Shown here: in pieces, positions 17,247 to 27,300 of the stretch
How positions within the stretch are numbered: position 1 is the stretch's first letter
Layout: the number at the start of each line of letters is the position of its first letter
Origin: Cytophaga sp. FL35
GTDB taxonomy: Bacteria > Bacteroidota > Bacteroidia > Flavobacteriales > Flavobacteriaceae
Direction of reading: 5' to 3'
NCBI RefSeq assembly: GCF_014349235.1
Contig: NZ_JACSOH010000030.1
Coordinates: 1-51,510, forward strand
Length of the DNA stretch: 51,510 nucleotides
Position numbers and translations under genes: made by a program
The notes under the pieces: model-generated
Databases searched by the model: none
Told to the model about the DNA's origin: nothing
The model's input: the letters and a program-made list of their open reading frames with translations, nothing else

Positions 17247-17708
17247 GTGAGTACTTATTCCCAATCCATTTTTATTCCTATACTGTTCCTATTTAATATG
17301 ATTATTATGGCTTCGCTTCATGCTCAAGATTTAGATTTCCATCAATGGAAAAATAGAGTTTTGATTATTAAATCCGAAGATGGGAAAAGTGAGCAATTTA
17401 AACAACAATTGAAAGAGTTTGAAACTTCCGAAGCAGGTCTTAAAGAAAGGAAAATAGCGCTTTATAGGATTGTGGGCAATGACTTTTGGTTAAAGGACTA
17501 TACCGGGCAATTTGCTAATACCTCAGGAAAAATTACCTCAAAGTTTAAAGATGAAATTTTAGAAGCTTCAAAGAATTTTGAAGTTATCCTAATTGGCTTG
17601 GACGGAGGGGTAAAACTTCGTCAATCTTCATTGTTATCTAAAGAACAGCTTTTTCAGCTTATAGATTCCATGCCCATGAGGGCGAATGAATTGAAAAGAA
17701 ATAACTAG
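17247..17708 (+). CDS. DUF4174 family secreted protein
   Basis: This is a 153-residue protein with a signal peptide (hydrophobic core IFIPILFLFNMIIMASL, cleavage near HAQ). The mature domain fits DUF4174: WKNRVLIIKSEDGKS at its start, FEVILIGLDGGVKLR, and the end LFQLIDSMPMRANELKR. The fold resembles a thioredoxin-like sheet, but no CxxC is present. The start is a GTG; a later ATG at 17298 would break the signal peptide. Function is unknown. Confidence 0.8.
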   Translation: MSTYSQSIFIPILFLFNMIIMASLHAQDLDFHQWKNRVLIIKSEDGKSEQFKQQLKEFETSEAGLKERKIALYRIVGNDFWLKDYTGQFANTSGKITSKFKDEILEASKNFEVILIGLDGGVKLRQSSLLSKEQLFQLIDSMPMRANELKRNN

Positions 17709-17726
17709 CAAGCTACCCAGAATTAG

Positions 17727-18362
17727 TTACTCCCTAAAAATCAAATCTTGCTTTTCCATAGCCAAAACAACGAGGTCTACATACCGATCCGTGGTTTTTT
17801 CAATATTCTTGGGGTCACTGATATCTATGGCCCCACGCCAAATTAAGGAGCGCTCCTTGCCTTCGCAGATGCAATAAAGCGAGGTTTGGGCATGGTAAAT
17901 CGTAAACGGGTCATAGTAACCGGCATCGTAGTAGATGGATTGATTGTCATGATAATCATTTGGAAATCCACCGCCGTATGAGCTCCAAGAGGCTACACTT
18001 TCACGAAAACTGGTACGGTCTGTTGCCCCGGTGATTTTGGTGAACAGAATGGCGTCAAATCCTTTGTCCAACAAACTTTGTTCAAAATTATCCAGTTCCT
18101 CCTCACTTCTTTTGGAATCAGTAAAGTTGAGGTCAAAAACATCGATACTTCGCATGGCCTCAACTCCGCGCTTGTCGAACTCATTTTTAAGTCGGCTTTC
18201 AAAATTTATCCGGGCTTCCTCGTTTTGGGCCATTCCAACAATAAGCACTTTATAGGCATCAAAAAGAACAATATCCGGGTTTTTATAGTTTTCCACCAAA
18301 CTGGTATTGGAACAAGCTGCCAGTAAAGTAAGACAAAAGAAGAAAAGTTTCTTAATGTTCAT
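17727..18362 (-). CDS. Lipoprotein of unknown function
   Basis: This is a 211-residue protein from the ATG at 18362. The frame runs further upstream, but those 54 residues look non-coding and this ATG opens a good lipoprotein signal peptide, MNIKKLFFFCLTLLAACSN, with lipobox Cys17. The mature part alternates helices and strands, with a segment (KVLIVGMAQNEEARINFESR) suggestive of a nucleotide-binding-like alpha/beta fold. I do not recognise a family with certainty. It is convergent with the DUF4174 gene. Confidence 0.7.
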   Translation of the reverse strand: MNIKKLFFFCLTLLAACSNTSLVENYKNPDIVLFDAYKVLIVGMAQNEEARINFESRLKNEFDKRGVEAMRSIDVFDLNFTDSKRSEEELDNFEQSLLDKGFDAILFTKITGATDRTSFRESVASWSSYGGGFPNDYHDNQSIYYDAGYYDPFTIYHAQTSLYCICEGKERSLIWRGAIDISDPKNIEKTTDRYVDLVVLAMEKQDLIFRE

Positions 18363-18678
18363 CAATTTAGGGTTTAGGTATATAATGCTATGCTTCATTG
18401 GTTGGCATTTGAGTTTAGTGGCAGACCTAATTTGTTTTTTTCTTAAGTCATTCAGGTTAAAAACAAGGTTACAGCATAGGTGATTTGTTGTCAAGACTTT
18501 CCCTAGTAGCAAAGATATGGGCACCGCTTACAATGGTTTATGACATTGATCAGGTTTCTATAAAATAATCCATGCAAAATGAAATTACGAGAAATGTATT
18601 ATGGTAACAGTAAAATTGAAATATTGCAAAATTATTTAAATGATTATTGTTAATTTAATAGACTTTAAACTTTAATTT

Positions 18679-20742
18679 ATGAAATATTTTAACTCAAAAA
18701 TGAGTATTCTTTCGGGAGTCCTTATCCTTTCTATTGGAGCGTGTAAAACCGATAATAAGAAAGATTTGGGCAACCAAACCAAACAGCCCATATTGGGTTA
18801 CCGATCGGCCAAAATTCTAAAGGTTGAAGGCTTTGGTTTTAAAGACCTTAATAAAGACGGTCAGTTGAATCCATACGAGGATTGGAGATTATCCTCAAAA
18901 GCACGAAGTACAGATTTGCTTAAAAGAATGAGTCTTGAGGAAAAAGCGGGATTTATGTTGATCAGTACTACACGATTGGAAAATGATTGGTCCTTTAGTA
19001 GACCCCAAAACGACAAACCAATCACGAGCGGATTTAATGAGGTAGATCAGATTAATGAGACCAATATATTCACCAAAAAGCCTTTAGCTTATCCTACCAT
19101 GACTGCTGCTGGAACTACGAAGGATGTCACCCAGTTTCATAAAAGACACTTTATCCTAAGAGCGAATCCAACGGTTGATATTTTGGTAAATTATACGAAC
19201 AATCTTCAGGAACTATGCGAATCCAACGGACACGGTATACCGGGTATTATCACCTCTAACCCTAGAAATCATATTGCTATAGATGCCTCTATAGGTCTAA
19301 CGGTAGGCAAGACACCTTTTACGCAATGGCCCGGCGAGCTTGGTCTGGCGGCCATGAGGGATTTTGACCTTACCAGGGAATTTGCCGAAATGTCCGGTGA
19401 GGAATGGCGGTCTGTAGGACTTAGAAAAGGATATATGTATATGGCAGATTTGGCCACGGATCCGAGATGGCAAAGGGTGGAAGGAACTTTTGGTGAGGAT
19501 GCCCAGTTGGCCTCAAAGATGATGAAGGAAGTTATTTTGGGCTTTCAGGGTGATAGTTTATCCAATACATCGGTAGCTTTGACAACCAAACACTTTCCAG
19601 GCGGGGGGGCTACAGAAGGTGGTCAGGACCCGCATTTTGATTGGGGCAAGAGGGAAGTTTTTGAATCAGATATGTTTAAAAATAATTTAATTCCCTTTAA
19701 GGCTGCCATAGAAGCCGGTTCTTCATCTATCATGCCTTATTATTCCTATCCTGTTCATACGCCCTATCCAGAAGTGGGCTATGCTTTTAATAAGGAAGTG
19801 TTGCAAGGTGTTTTGAGAGGAGAATTAGGTTATAAGGGAATTATAAACTCAGATACAGGTCCAATAGATATGATGCCTTGGGGAGTAGAGGAGCTCGATT
19901 TTATTGAGCGGTATAAAATGGCTTTGGAAGCAGGGGTCAATCTTTTTTCCGGTACGGCAGACCCCACTAAATTAATAGAAACGTTGAAAAAATATCCTGA
20001 ACTATCAGATTATGTAGATGCTTCCGTGCAACTCTTATTAGAGGAAAAGTTTAATTTGGGACTTTTTGAAAACCCATATGTCGATTTAAATAAAGCCAAG
20101 GAAATAGTAGGGAATTCAAACTTTAAGGAGAAGGCGGATCTGGCAATGAAAAAATCCATTGTGCTACTCAGAAATGATACGGAATCTAGCAATGCCCTTC
20201 CCCTGAAGGAAAAAACAAAGATATATTTTGAAACGTACCTTCCCAAGAGAGGTGAAGACAGTTCAAATGTCTTTAAACCTGAGAACTATACAGGTAACCT
20301 ACAGTTTGTAGATACTCCGGAAGAGGCAGATTTAGTTTTGTTATGGTTGGTGCCAAAGGGTAAATCCCTATTTCAATCAGATGGTAGTCCGTTACATGTA
20401 AACCTTTCCAATAATGGTATAGATACCAAGTATGTAAATTCATTGATTGCTAAAAAGCCAACTGTATTGGCGATAAATTTCACCAACCCTTGGGCTATTG
20501 ATGAAATTTATTCAGATGGTGAGAGCGGTAATGTTACCAGTGTACTTGCCACTTTTGGCACAACTCCAGAAGCCATTTTAGCTGTGGTGGAAGGTAAATT
20601 TAATCCAACAGGTAAGATGCCTTTTTCAACACCCGTTAACGACCAAGCTGCCATAGACCAAAAATCAGATTTGCCAGGGTACATGGAAGGGGAGGGATAT
20701 GCCCTTTTTAATTTCGATGAAGGCATATCTTATGGCGAATAA
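18679..20742 (+). CDS. Glycoside hydrolase family 3 lipoprotein (beta-glucosidase-like)
   Basis: This 687-residue enzyme is expected to remove terminal beta-linked sugars in the periplasm. The signal peptide ends in a lipobox (IGACK). An EF-hand-like calcium loop, DLNKDGQLNPYEDW, precedes the (beta/alpha)8 domain. The catalytic nucleophile is most likely Asp392 in GIINSDTGP, and KHFPGGG is the substrate-binding KH motif. The second alpha/beta domain follows (about 485-680). No fibronectin-like third domain is present. The zinc dehydrogenase gene lies 100 bp downstream on the same strand, so co-transcription is possible. Substrate is unknown. Confidence 0.88.
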   Translation: MKYFNSKMSILSGVLILSIGACKTDNKKDLGNQTKQPILGYRSAKILKVEGFGFKDLNKDGQLNPYEDWRLSSKARSTDLLKRMSLEEKAGFMLISTTRLENDWSFSRPQNDKPITSGFNEVDQINETNIFTKKPLAYPTMTAAGTTKDVTQFHKRHFILRANPTVDILVNYTNNLQELCESNGHGIPGIITSNPRNHIAIDASIGLTVGKTPFTQWPGELGLAAMRDFDLTREFAEMSGEEWRSVGLRKGYMYMADLATDPRWQRVEGTFGEDAQLASKMMKEVILGFQGDSLSNTSVALTTKHFPGGGATEGGQDPHFDWGKREVFESDMFKNNLIPFKAAIEAGSSSIMPYYSYPVHTPYPEVGYAFNKEVLQGVLRGELGYKGIINSDTGPIDMMPWGVEELDFIERYKMALEAGVNLFSGTADPTKLIETLKKYPELSDYVDASVQLLLEEKFNLGLFENPYVDLNKAKEIVGNSNFKEKADLAMKKSIVLLRNDTESSNALPLKEKTKIYFETYLPKRGEDSSNVFKPENYTGNLQFVDTPEEADLVLLWLVPKGKSLFQSDGSPLHVNLSNNGIDTKYVNSLIAKKPTVLAINFTNPWAIDEIYSDGESGNVTSVLATFGTTPEAILAVVEGKFNPTGKMPFSTPVNDQAAIDQKSDLPGYMEGEGYALFNFDEGISYGE

Positions 20743-20842
20743 GGGCATTTAACAAAACTTAACAACGAACTTTTTTTGCTCTAAGGTTCTTTAAATACCT
20801 TCACCTCAAATTATAATAGTTTTAACTAGAAAATGTCTGTAA

Positions 20843-21883
20843 ATGAGAGCAGCAGTTTTTGAGGAGTTCAAAGGAGAAATAGTTATTAAGGATGTACCAT
20901 CTCCAACACCGGAGAATCATGGGGTAGTTTTAGAGATTAAAGCTACGGGTATGTGTTTGAGTGATTGGCATGCTTGGCAAGGACACGATGAGGATATTAT
21001 ATTGCCTCATGTGCCGGGTCATGAACTGGCAGGAGAAATTGTTGCCGTTGGTAAGGATGTTCGTAATTTTAAAGTTGGTGACAGGGTAACCGTACCTTTC
21101 GTTGGCGGTTGTGGAAAGTGTTATGAATGCCATTCAGGAAATCATCAAGTTTGTGATAATCAATCGCAACCTGGTTTTACCCATTGGGGTTCTTTTGCAC
21201 AGTATATGCAGCTAAATTTTGCCGATATTAACTTGGTAAAACTTCCACAGGAAATAAGCAATGAGACCGCCTGTATTTTAGGGTGTAGGTTTATAACTTC
21301 CTTTAGGGCCGTTGTAGAACAAGGTAATATTAAAGGAGGTGAGTTTGTGGCTGTTCATGGATGTGGAGGGGTAGGATTGTCCGCCATTATGATTGCTTCC
21401 GCTATGGGAGCTCAGGTTATAGCCGTTGATATCAATGATAAAACATTACAGCTCGCCAAGGATTTAGGGGCGGTTGCAACGGTTAATGGTAAAACATCCG
21501 CTGACGTAGTGGGCGAGGTAAAGGAATTGACCAAAGGTGGAGCACACGTTTCATTGGATGCCTTAGGAAGTCAAATTACCTGTTTTAATTCCATTTCCAA
21601 TTTGCGAAAAAGGGGAAAACACGTTCAAGTAGGTTTAATGGCCGGTGACCACAAGCACCCTCAAGTTCCCATGGATAAAATTATAGCGAATGAATTGGAA
21701 GTTTTAGGTAGCCATGGAATGCAGGCTTACAAATACGCTGAAATACTTGAAATGATACGCGTAGGTACTTTGGCACCACAAAAGTTACTGGACCGTTCCA
21801 TTTCTTTGGAGGAATCTATAGAATTGCTTCCCCAAATGAATCAATACAAAAGCAGTGGAATAACAGTAATCAACTCTTTTTGA
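20843..21883 (+). CDS. Zinc-dependent alcohol dehydrogenase (MDR family)
   Basis: This is a 346-residue NAD(P)-dependent oxidoreductase. The catalytic zinc ligands are Cys in GMCLSDWH and His in VPGHELAGE. The structural zinc is held by the cysteines of GGCGKCYECHSGNHQVC. The Rossmann fold opens with VHGCGGVGLSAIM (about residue 172), and Asp in VIAVDIND suggests NAD rather than NADP. It may reduce an aldehyde or oxidise an alcohol released from sugar or lipid breakdown. Its neighbour GH3 hints at carbohydrate metabolism, but this is inference. A strong terminator follows. Confidence 0.9.
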   Translation: MRAAVFEEFKGEIVIKDVPSPTPENHGVVLEIKATGMCLSDWHAWQGHDEDIILPHVPGHELAGEIVAVGKDVRNFKVGDRVTVPFVGGCGKCYECHSGNHQVCDNQSQPGFTHWGSFAQYMQLNFADINLVKLPQEISNETACILGCRFITSFRAVVEQGNIKGGEFVAVHGCGGVGLSAIMIASAMGAQVIAVDINDKTLQLAKDLGAVATVNGKTSADVVGEVKELTKGGAHVSLDALGSQITCFNSISNLRKRGKHVQVGLMAGDHKHPQVPMDKIIANELEVLGSHGMQAYKYAEILEMIRVGTLAPQKLLDRSISLEESIELLPQMNQYKSSGITVINSF

Positions 21884-21902
21884 TTACCACACTTTAAATG
21901 TT

Positions 21903-21935
21903 AAAGCTCCAGCAATTATTTGCTGGAGCTTTTTT
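21903..21935 (+). terminator. Strong intrinsic terminator after the alcohol dehydrogenase gene
   Basis: A 12-bp perfect stem (21903-21914 with 21921-21932) with a 6-nt loop runs into a run of T. It separates the dehydrogenase gene from the convergent glycosidase gene. Confidence 0.9.
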
Positions 21936-21943
21936 GTTCAGTC

Positions 21944-23356
21944 TTAATAGAGTTTATCAATTGCTATCAAAATCCCTTTGACCCTGCTTACATTTAGCTT
22001 TTTAAAATATTTATATGATTGATCTAAAAGGGACATTACTTCTGGATTATCCTTAAACTTTTGTCTTGCCAAGTAAAGGTGGGTAGCTAGTTCCAAATCT
22101 TTTAGATTGGAATGCACTTTTGTGTAATCCTGAATCTCAATTAGATAATCAAATCCAAATTCCAAGGTGGGCTCGATCATAGTGCCTTCGCCAAAATCAT
22201 TCCATGTAATTAATTGGACAAATTCCGAGTCTTCGTGATGATTAAGAAAGAGTGTTTCCCGAAACGTTTCTATTGACGGGGCAATGGTAAAATAATCAGA
22301 CCCCCAATTCCAGCCACCTTCGGTATAAAAATTGTCATAGCCAGGATAAGCAGAACCTACAGTATATTTTAAATTTGGGCCGTAGTTGTAATAACCCTCC
22401 ATATCATCCATGTAACCTGGGCTTATCCAAATAAATTCACCATCTATAACGTTTGGTAGTCTTTCCGTTGATCCCCATAAACTTAAAAATGATATGTTAC
22501 TCTTTAAGCTTAAATTCTCCAAAGCTGTACTCCAAGTGGACTCTTCCGTAAGATAATTTGGACCAAAAACAAAAAATGCTGGTTTATCTTGAACCCTAAT
22601 GTAGTTGTCCTTTACAAAGTAGGATTCGTTCAATAAGTTCATATCGTCTTGCAACAATTCAACTTCTCCTTTAGAGAGATTTTGAAAAGAATTGTCAGCT
22701 ACTCGGTCTTCATACATAATGGCAAAATCAAGGTCTATATCATTCAGTTCTTCCATAAAGGTCTCGGTAGCTTCCCTAATAAGCCCATAGTCATTTTCAT
22801 TTCTACTCCCATACCAATCAAATATAACCCCATCAATTCCTGCAAGTTTCATTAATAAAAAGTGATATTCCTGTAAGTAGGGGTCCCTTGAGGAATAAGG
22901 ACCCACTAATGGATAATAATGACTTGCAATATTTCTTCTGCCGTCTTCATCGGTAACGTTTGGGTTTTTATTGGCCATGGTCCAGTGTTGACCCCAGTAA
23001 CCATCATAGGATATGGATTGGAACCATGGCATATAATGTACATACACTTTTTTGCTATTATTCTTTCCAACCCACATTGGTGGCGGGTTTTTATCAGAAA
23101 TAGTACCTTTTTTAAAATTGGAAAGCTCTTCGTCAACAATTTTCTGTAACTCTTTTTTCGAGAAATTTCCCTCTAATGGGGGTAGTTGGTAATAGGCACT
23201 GTTAGATTTTATTTCGTTGGAAAATGTGGTTTCTACAGGTTCTAATTTTTCGTTTATAGAAGTTTCTTCTGTAAGTGAATCCTTTTCACATGAGGTCATG
23301 GCAATCAATAGGGCATTCCACAGTAAAAGCACTGAATTTCTCGTTATCAGTTTCAT
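21944..23356 (-). CDS. GH71/GH99-like glycoside hydrolase lipoprotein
   Basis: This is a 470-residue secreted lipoprotein (signal peptide with ALLIAMTSC, Cys23). After a low-complexity linker the (beta/alpha)8-like domain starts near residue 107 with VYVHYMPWFQS. It continues with GIDGVIFDWYG, AIMYEDR and the terminal LITWNDFGEGTMIEP. This set is typical of the GH71/GH99-like group, which includes endo-alpha-mannosidases and alpha-1,3-glucanases. Acidic residues in FDWYG, YEDR and NDFGEG are candidate catalytic residues. The activity is not known. It is transcribed alone and converges on the dehydrogenase gene. Confidence 0.82.
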   Translation of the reverse strand: MKLITRNSVLLLWNALLIAMTSCEKDSLTEETSINEKLEPVETTFSNEIKSNSAYYQLPPLEGNFSKKELQKIVDEELSNFKKGTISDKNPPPMWVGKNNSKKVYVHYMPWFQSISYDGYWGQHWTMANKNPNVTDEDGRRNIASHYYPLVGPYSSRDPYLQEYHFLLMKLAGIDGVIFDWYGSRNENDYGLIREATETFMEELNDIDLDFAIMYEDRVADNSFQNLSKGEVELLQDDMNLLNESYFVKDNYIRVQDKPAFFVFGPNYLTEESTWSTALENLSLKSNISFLSLWGSTERLPNVIDGEFIWISPGYMDDMEGYYNYGPNLKYTVGSAYPGYDNFYTEGGWNWGSDYFTIAPSIETFRETLFLNHHEDSEFVQLITWNDFGEGTMIEPTLEFGFDYLIEIQDYTKVHSNLKDLELATHLYLARQKFKDNPEVMSLLDQSYKYFKKLNVSRVKGILIAIDKLY

Positions 23357-23643
23357 AATAAGTAGGTTTAAGGGAGAAAATTAGATTTTTATTACTTGCA
23401 ACCTGAGGTATATCATCCAACTAGCTAATAACTTTAGATGAGCGAAAGATAAATGTCGACGAATGAATTCTTTAAATCATAGATTCCAAAGGAAAAACCG
23501 GAAGAACCTTACTATGAAAAGTTTAGGTACCTTATTCAATAAATAGTATCGATTGCCTTACTTGAAGATTGCTAGGGTGCAGTATGGGAATGTAATCAAA
23601 TTGGTTTAGTCTTGTTTTTTAGAGGTCGTGCACACTCTAAATT

Positions 23644-24084
23644 TCAATATTTTCTTTTATATAAAAGACCAGGCCCATCACAGGCAGCAGAGCCTCCCGT
23701 CAATAAATTACTATCCTTTACCAAAAATTTTTCTATAAGCTTTTCCCCAGTACAACTTTCTATTAAATCGGTTTCAGAATCATATTCCAAAACTAAAATT
23801 GTACCAGGGGTATCTTCCTTAATGCTAAAGGTTCCCTCTCCCGTAATCGTTTTATCTGAGGTTAACCTTGTCTTTAGAAAACTATTGTTTTCTTTTAAAA
23901 CCAGTGTTTCTTGATATGGGAGGTCTTCTCCAGATACGTTTCCTGGTTGCATGCCCAAGGTCATACTGCTTAATTCCCATTCTTGTGGTAGTGTTTCTAT
24001 AAAATCAGATTCAAGGGTATTTAAATTTTCGTTTGTACAGGAATTTAAATAAAGTAACACAAATAGTGCTGTATAGAATCGCAT
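23644..24084 (-). CDS. Small lipoprotein, possibly lipocalin-like
   Basis: This is a 146-residue protein with a lipoprotein signal peptide (VLLYLNSC, Cys16). The mature part has the pattern of small Bacteroidota lipocalin-like proteins: WELSSMTLG near the start, a loop, then paired strands such as ETLVLKENNSF and GEGTFSI. No catalytic residues are recognised. It is divergent from the transglutaminase operon, and the shared 244-bp gap holds a 17-bp palindrome. Confidence 0.65.
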   Translation of the reverse strand: MRFYTALFVLLYLNSCTNENLNTLESDFIETLPQEWELSSMTLGMQPGNVSGEDLPYQETLVLKENNSFLKTRLTSDKTITGEGTFSIKEDTPGTILVLEYDSETDLIESCTGEKLIEKFLVKDSNLLTGGSAACDGPGLLYKRKY

Positions 24085-24164
24085 AATTGACCATTTTTAA
24101 GAATAGATGTGAGATTGTAGGAGGGTTGCGCTAAATTGGAGAATTTTCATTACCTAAAAACAAT

Positions 24165-24181
24165 TAAAACCTCAGGTTTTA
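24165..24181. promoter_or_regulatory. 17-bp palindrome between divergent genes
   Basis: The sequence TAAAACCTCAGGTTTTA is a perfect palindrome around a central C. It lies 81 bp upstream of the minus-strand lipoprotein gene and 148 bp upstream of the transglutaminase operon. It looks like a dimeric repressor site, but no regulator is known. Confidence 0.4.
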
Positions 24182-24328
24182 TCAGTTTATGGAACCCTAA
24201 TTTGTCATTATTGTAAAATAGGGCTGGCATTATTCTATAGAAGCTAAAGTTTTAATTTATCTGTTGATATCGATAGGGATTCCTCTTTTTATCGCTTAAC
24301 TTACATACATTGAAAACCAGCTTTTTAT

Positions 24329-27300
24329 ATGGCATTAAAAGTAGCGATTAAGCACAAGACTGTTTATAAATATGACCGCAAGGTTCATCTCTCCCCTCAC
24401 ATATTTAGGCTAAGGCCTGCTCCACATAGTAGGACTCCCATTGAAGCTTATTCCATTAAAATTAAACCTGAGAACCATTTTTTTAATTGGCAACAGGATC
24501 CTTTTGGTAATTATTTGGCCAGATTGGTATTTCCGGAAAAGACGAATGAACTTTCCATTGATGTGGAAATCATTGCAGATATGAAAACCATCAATCCTTT
24601 CGATTTTTTTGTGGAAGAAGCCGTTGAGGATTATCCTTTTACGTATTCCGAAGCTCTAAAAAAAGAACTGCGGCCCTATCTGGAAATTATGGAGGATGGT
24701 CCGTTGCTTACCGAATGGATATCACAATTAGACCTAAGTAAAAAACGCACTATTGATTTCCTTACCGGGCTCAATCAAAAATTGTATGAGTATTTAAATT
24801 ATACGGTACGATTAGAACCCGGTGTACAAACCTGTGAACAGACTTTGGAAAGAAAGTTGGGTTCTTGCAGGGATTTTGCCTGGTTGTTGGTACAAACACT
24901 TAGACATTTAGGATTGGCCGCGCGTTTTGTATCCGGTTATTTGGTTCAATTAAAGGCCGATGAAAAATCATTGGACGGCCCTTCAGGACCAGAAGAAGAC
25001 TTTACGGACCTTCACGCTTGGGCAGAAGTATATTTGCCAGGTGCCGGGTGGATAGGGTTGGACGCTACCTCAGGACTTTTAGCGGGAGAGGGCCATATTC
25101 CTTTGGCATGTACCCCGTCTTATGAAAGTGCAGCACCGGTATACGGTTTAACGGATCCATGTGAAACTCAATTTGAATTCGAAAACAAGGTCACCCGCAT
25201 TTTTGAATCTCCTCGAGTGACTAGGCCTTACACGGAAGAACAATGGAATGCCATTTACAATTTGGGTTTCAAGGTAGAGGAGGAGTTACAAAAAAACGAT
25301 GTAAGGCTTACTATGGGCGGGGAGCCTACATTTGTATCGGTTGATGATATGGAGGCCGAAGAGTGGAATACCACGGCGGATGGGCCCCATAAAAGGGAAT
25401 TGGCCTCTCATCTTTCCGGCAGGTTATTGGAAGCTTTTGGAAAAGGTGGAATGCTTCACCATGCTCAAGGAAAATGGTATCCGGGTGAAGCCTTGCCGCG
25501 TTGGCTCATAGGGATTCATTGGCGAAAAGATGGGGAAGCCATCTGGAAAAATCCTGAATGGCTGGCTTCATTTTCCAAGGTATATGAGCTTCCTAAGGAT
25601 AGTACATCTACTTTCTTAAAAAAACTATCGGATAAACTTTTGTGTCCTTCGGATACTGTGATGCCTGCCTACGAAGATGCCTTTTACTTTTTGTGGGAAG
25701 AGCGAAAATTACCGGTGGATGTGGACGGAAAAATATACGACCAAAGGGATTCCGCTTTGCGAAAAAAATTGAGCGAGGTACTGGAGCAGGGCACTGGAGA
25801 AGTGGTTGGGCACGTAATGCCCTTATCAAAATCCGGAGGTAGATGGATTACCAACCCTTGGGAATTTAGAGGTGGTAACCTGGTTTTGGCACCGGGCAAT
25901 TCGCCTATAGGATTACGGTTACCGCTAGAGTCGCTGCCTAAAAACCCAAAAATACCCTCCGAACCTACAGCTGAACCCGAACTTTTTGAACCAAAGGAAG
26001 AACTTCCGGCTTATGGGGAAGAATTGCAAAAACGATTGCAAAATGGTAAAGTGGGCCACCTAAAAAATCAGCCCTATGTACGTACTGCTTTGTGCGCAGA
26101 GGTTAGAGAAAATAAATTATACCTCTTTTTACCTCCTTTGAATTCAGCAGAGGACTTTTTGGATTTGATAGCTTCAATTGAGTCCACTGCTTTAGAGTTG
26201 CAAATCCCGGTAATTCTAGAAGGTTACGAACCCCCTAGGGACAATAGATTGGAGGTTTTAAAGATTACCCCAGATCCTGGTGTAATCGAGGTTAATGTAC
26301 ACCCCGCAAAAAATTGGGAGGAGCTTACCAAAAATACGTTAACGTTATATGAAGAGGCGAAAAAATCCCGACTGGGGACGGAGAAATTTATGTTGGACGG
26401 GAAGCATACCGGCACCGGTGGCGGAAACCACGTTACCTTGGGCGGTATAACCCCGGCCGATAGTCCGTTATTACGTAAACCTCAGTTGTTACGTAGCTTA
26501 TTAACTTTTTGGCAGCATCATCCTGGGCTTTCCTATCTGTTTTCCGGGGCTTTTATTGGTCCTACCAGTCAGGCACCCAGGGTGGATGAGGGTCGCTTGG
26601 AAAATTTATATGAACTTGAAATAGCCTTTGCACAGATACCTGAAGAAGGGGAAGTACCTTTTTGGCTAACAGATAGGCTGTTTAGACATTTATTGACCGA
26701 TATCACGGGTAATACGCACCGGGCAGAATTTTGTATCGATAAACTATACTCTCCGGATAGCTCCTCTGGCCGCTTGGGAATTTTGGAGCTTAGGGCTTTT
26801 GATATGCCGCCACATTCCCAAATGAGCCTTATGCAAATGTTACTGGTACGAACCTTGGTTTCCTGGTTTTGGAAAAAGCCCTACAAGCATGATTTGGTAC
26901 GTTGGGGAACTGAACTACATGACAAGTTTTTATTGGAGCATTACGTTAAAGAGGATATTGCCGATGTGGTCTCGCAATTAAACGATGCCGGTTACCCTTT
27001 TCAATTGGATTGGTTCGATCCCTTTTTCGAGTTCCGGTTTCCGTTATATGGGATGGTGGAAATCAATTCCATACAGTTGGAACTAAGAATGGCCATTGAG
27101 CCATGGAACGTTTTAGGCGAAGAAATGTCCGGAAGGGGTACTTCTAGATATGTAGATTCCAGCTTGGAACGAGTACAGATAAAGGTGAAAAATTTTACGG
27201 AAGAGCGGTACAGCATCACCTGCAATGGTGTTAAAATTGATTTGAGTCCCACGGGAACCAAAGGGGAGTATGTGGCGGGCGTACGGTACAAAGCGTGGCA

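Noticed and set aside
18363-18524. A 54-residue N-terminal extension of the lipoprotein ending at 17727
   Set aside because: The internal ATG at 18362 starts a proper lipoprotein signal peptide. A signal peptide cannot work behind 54 extra residues.
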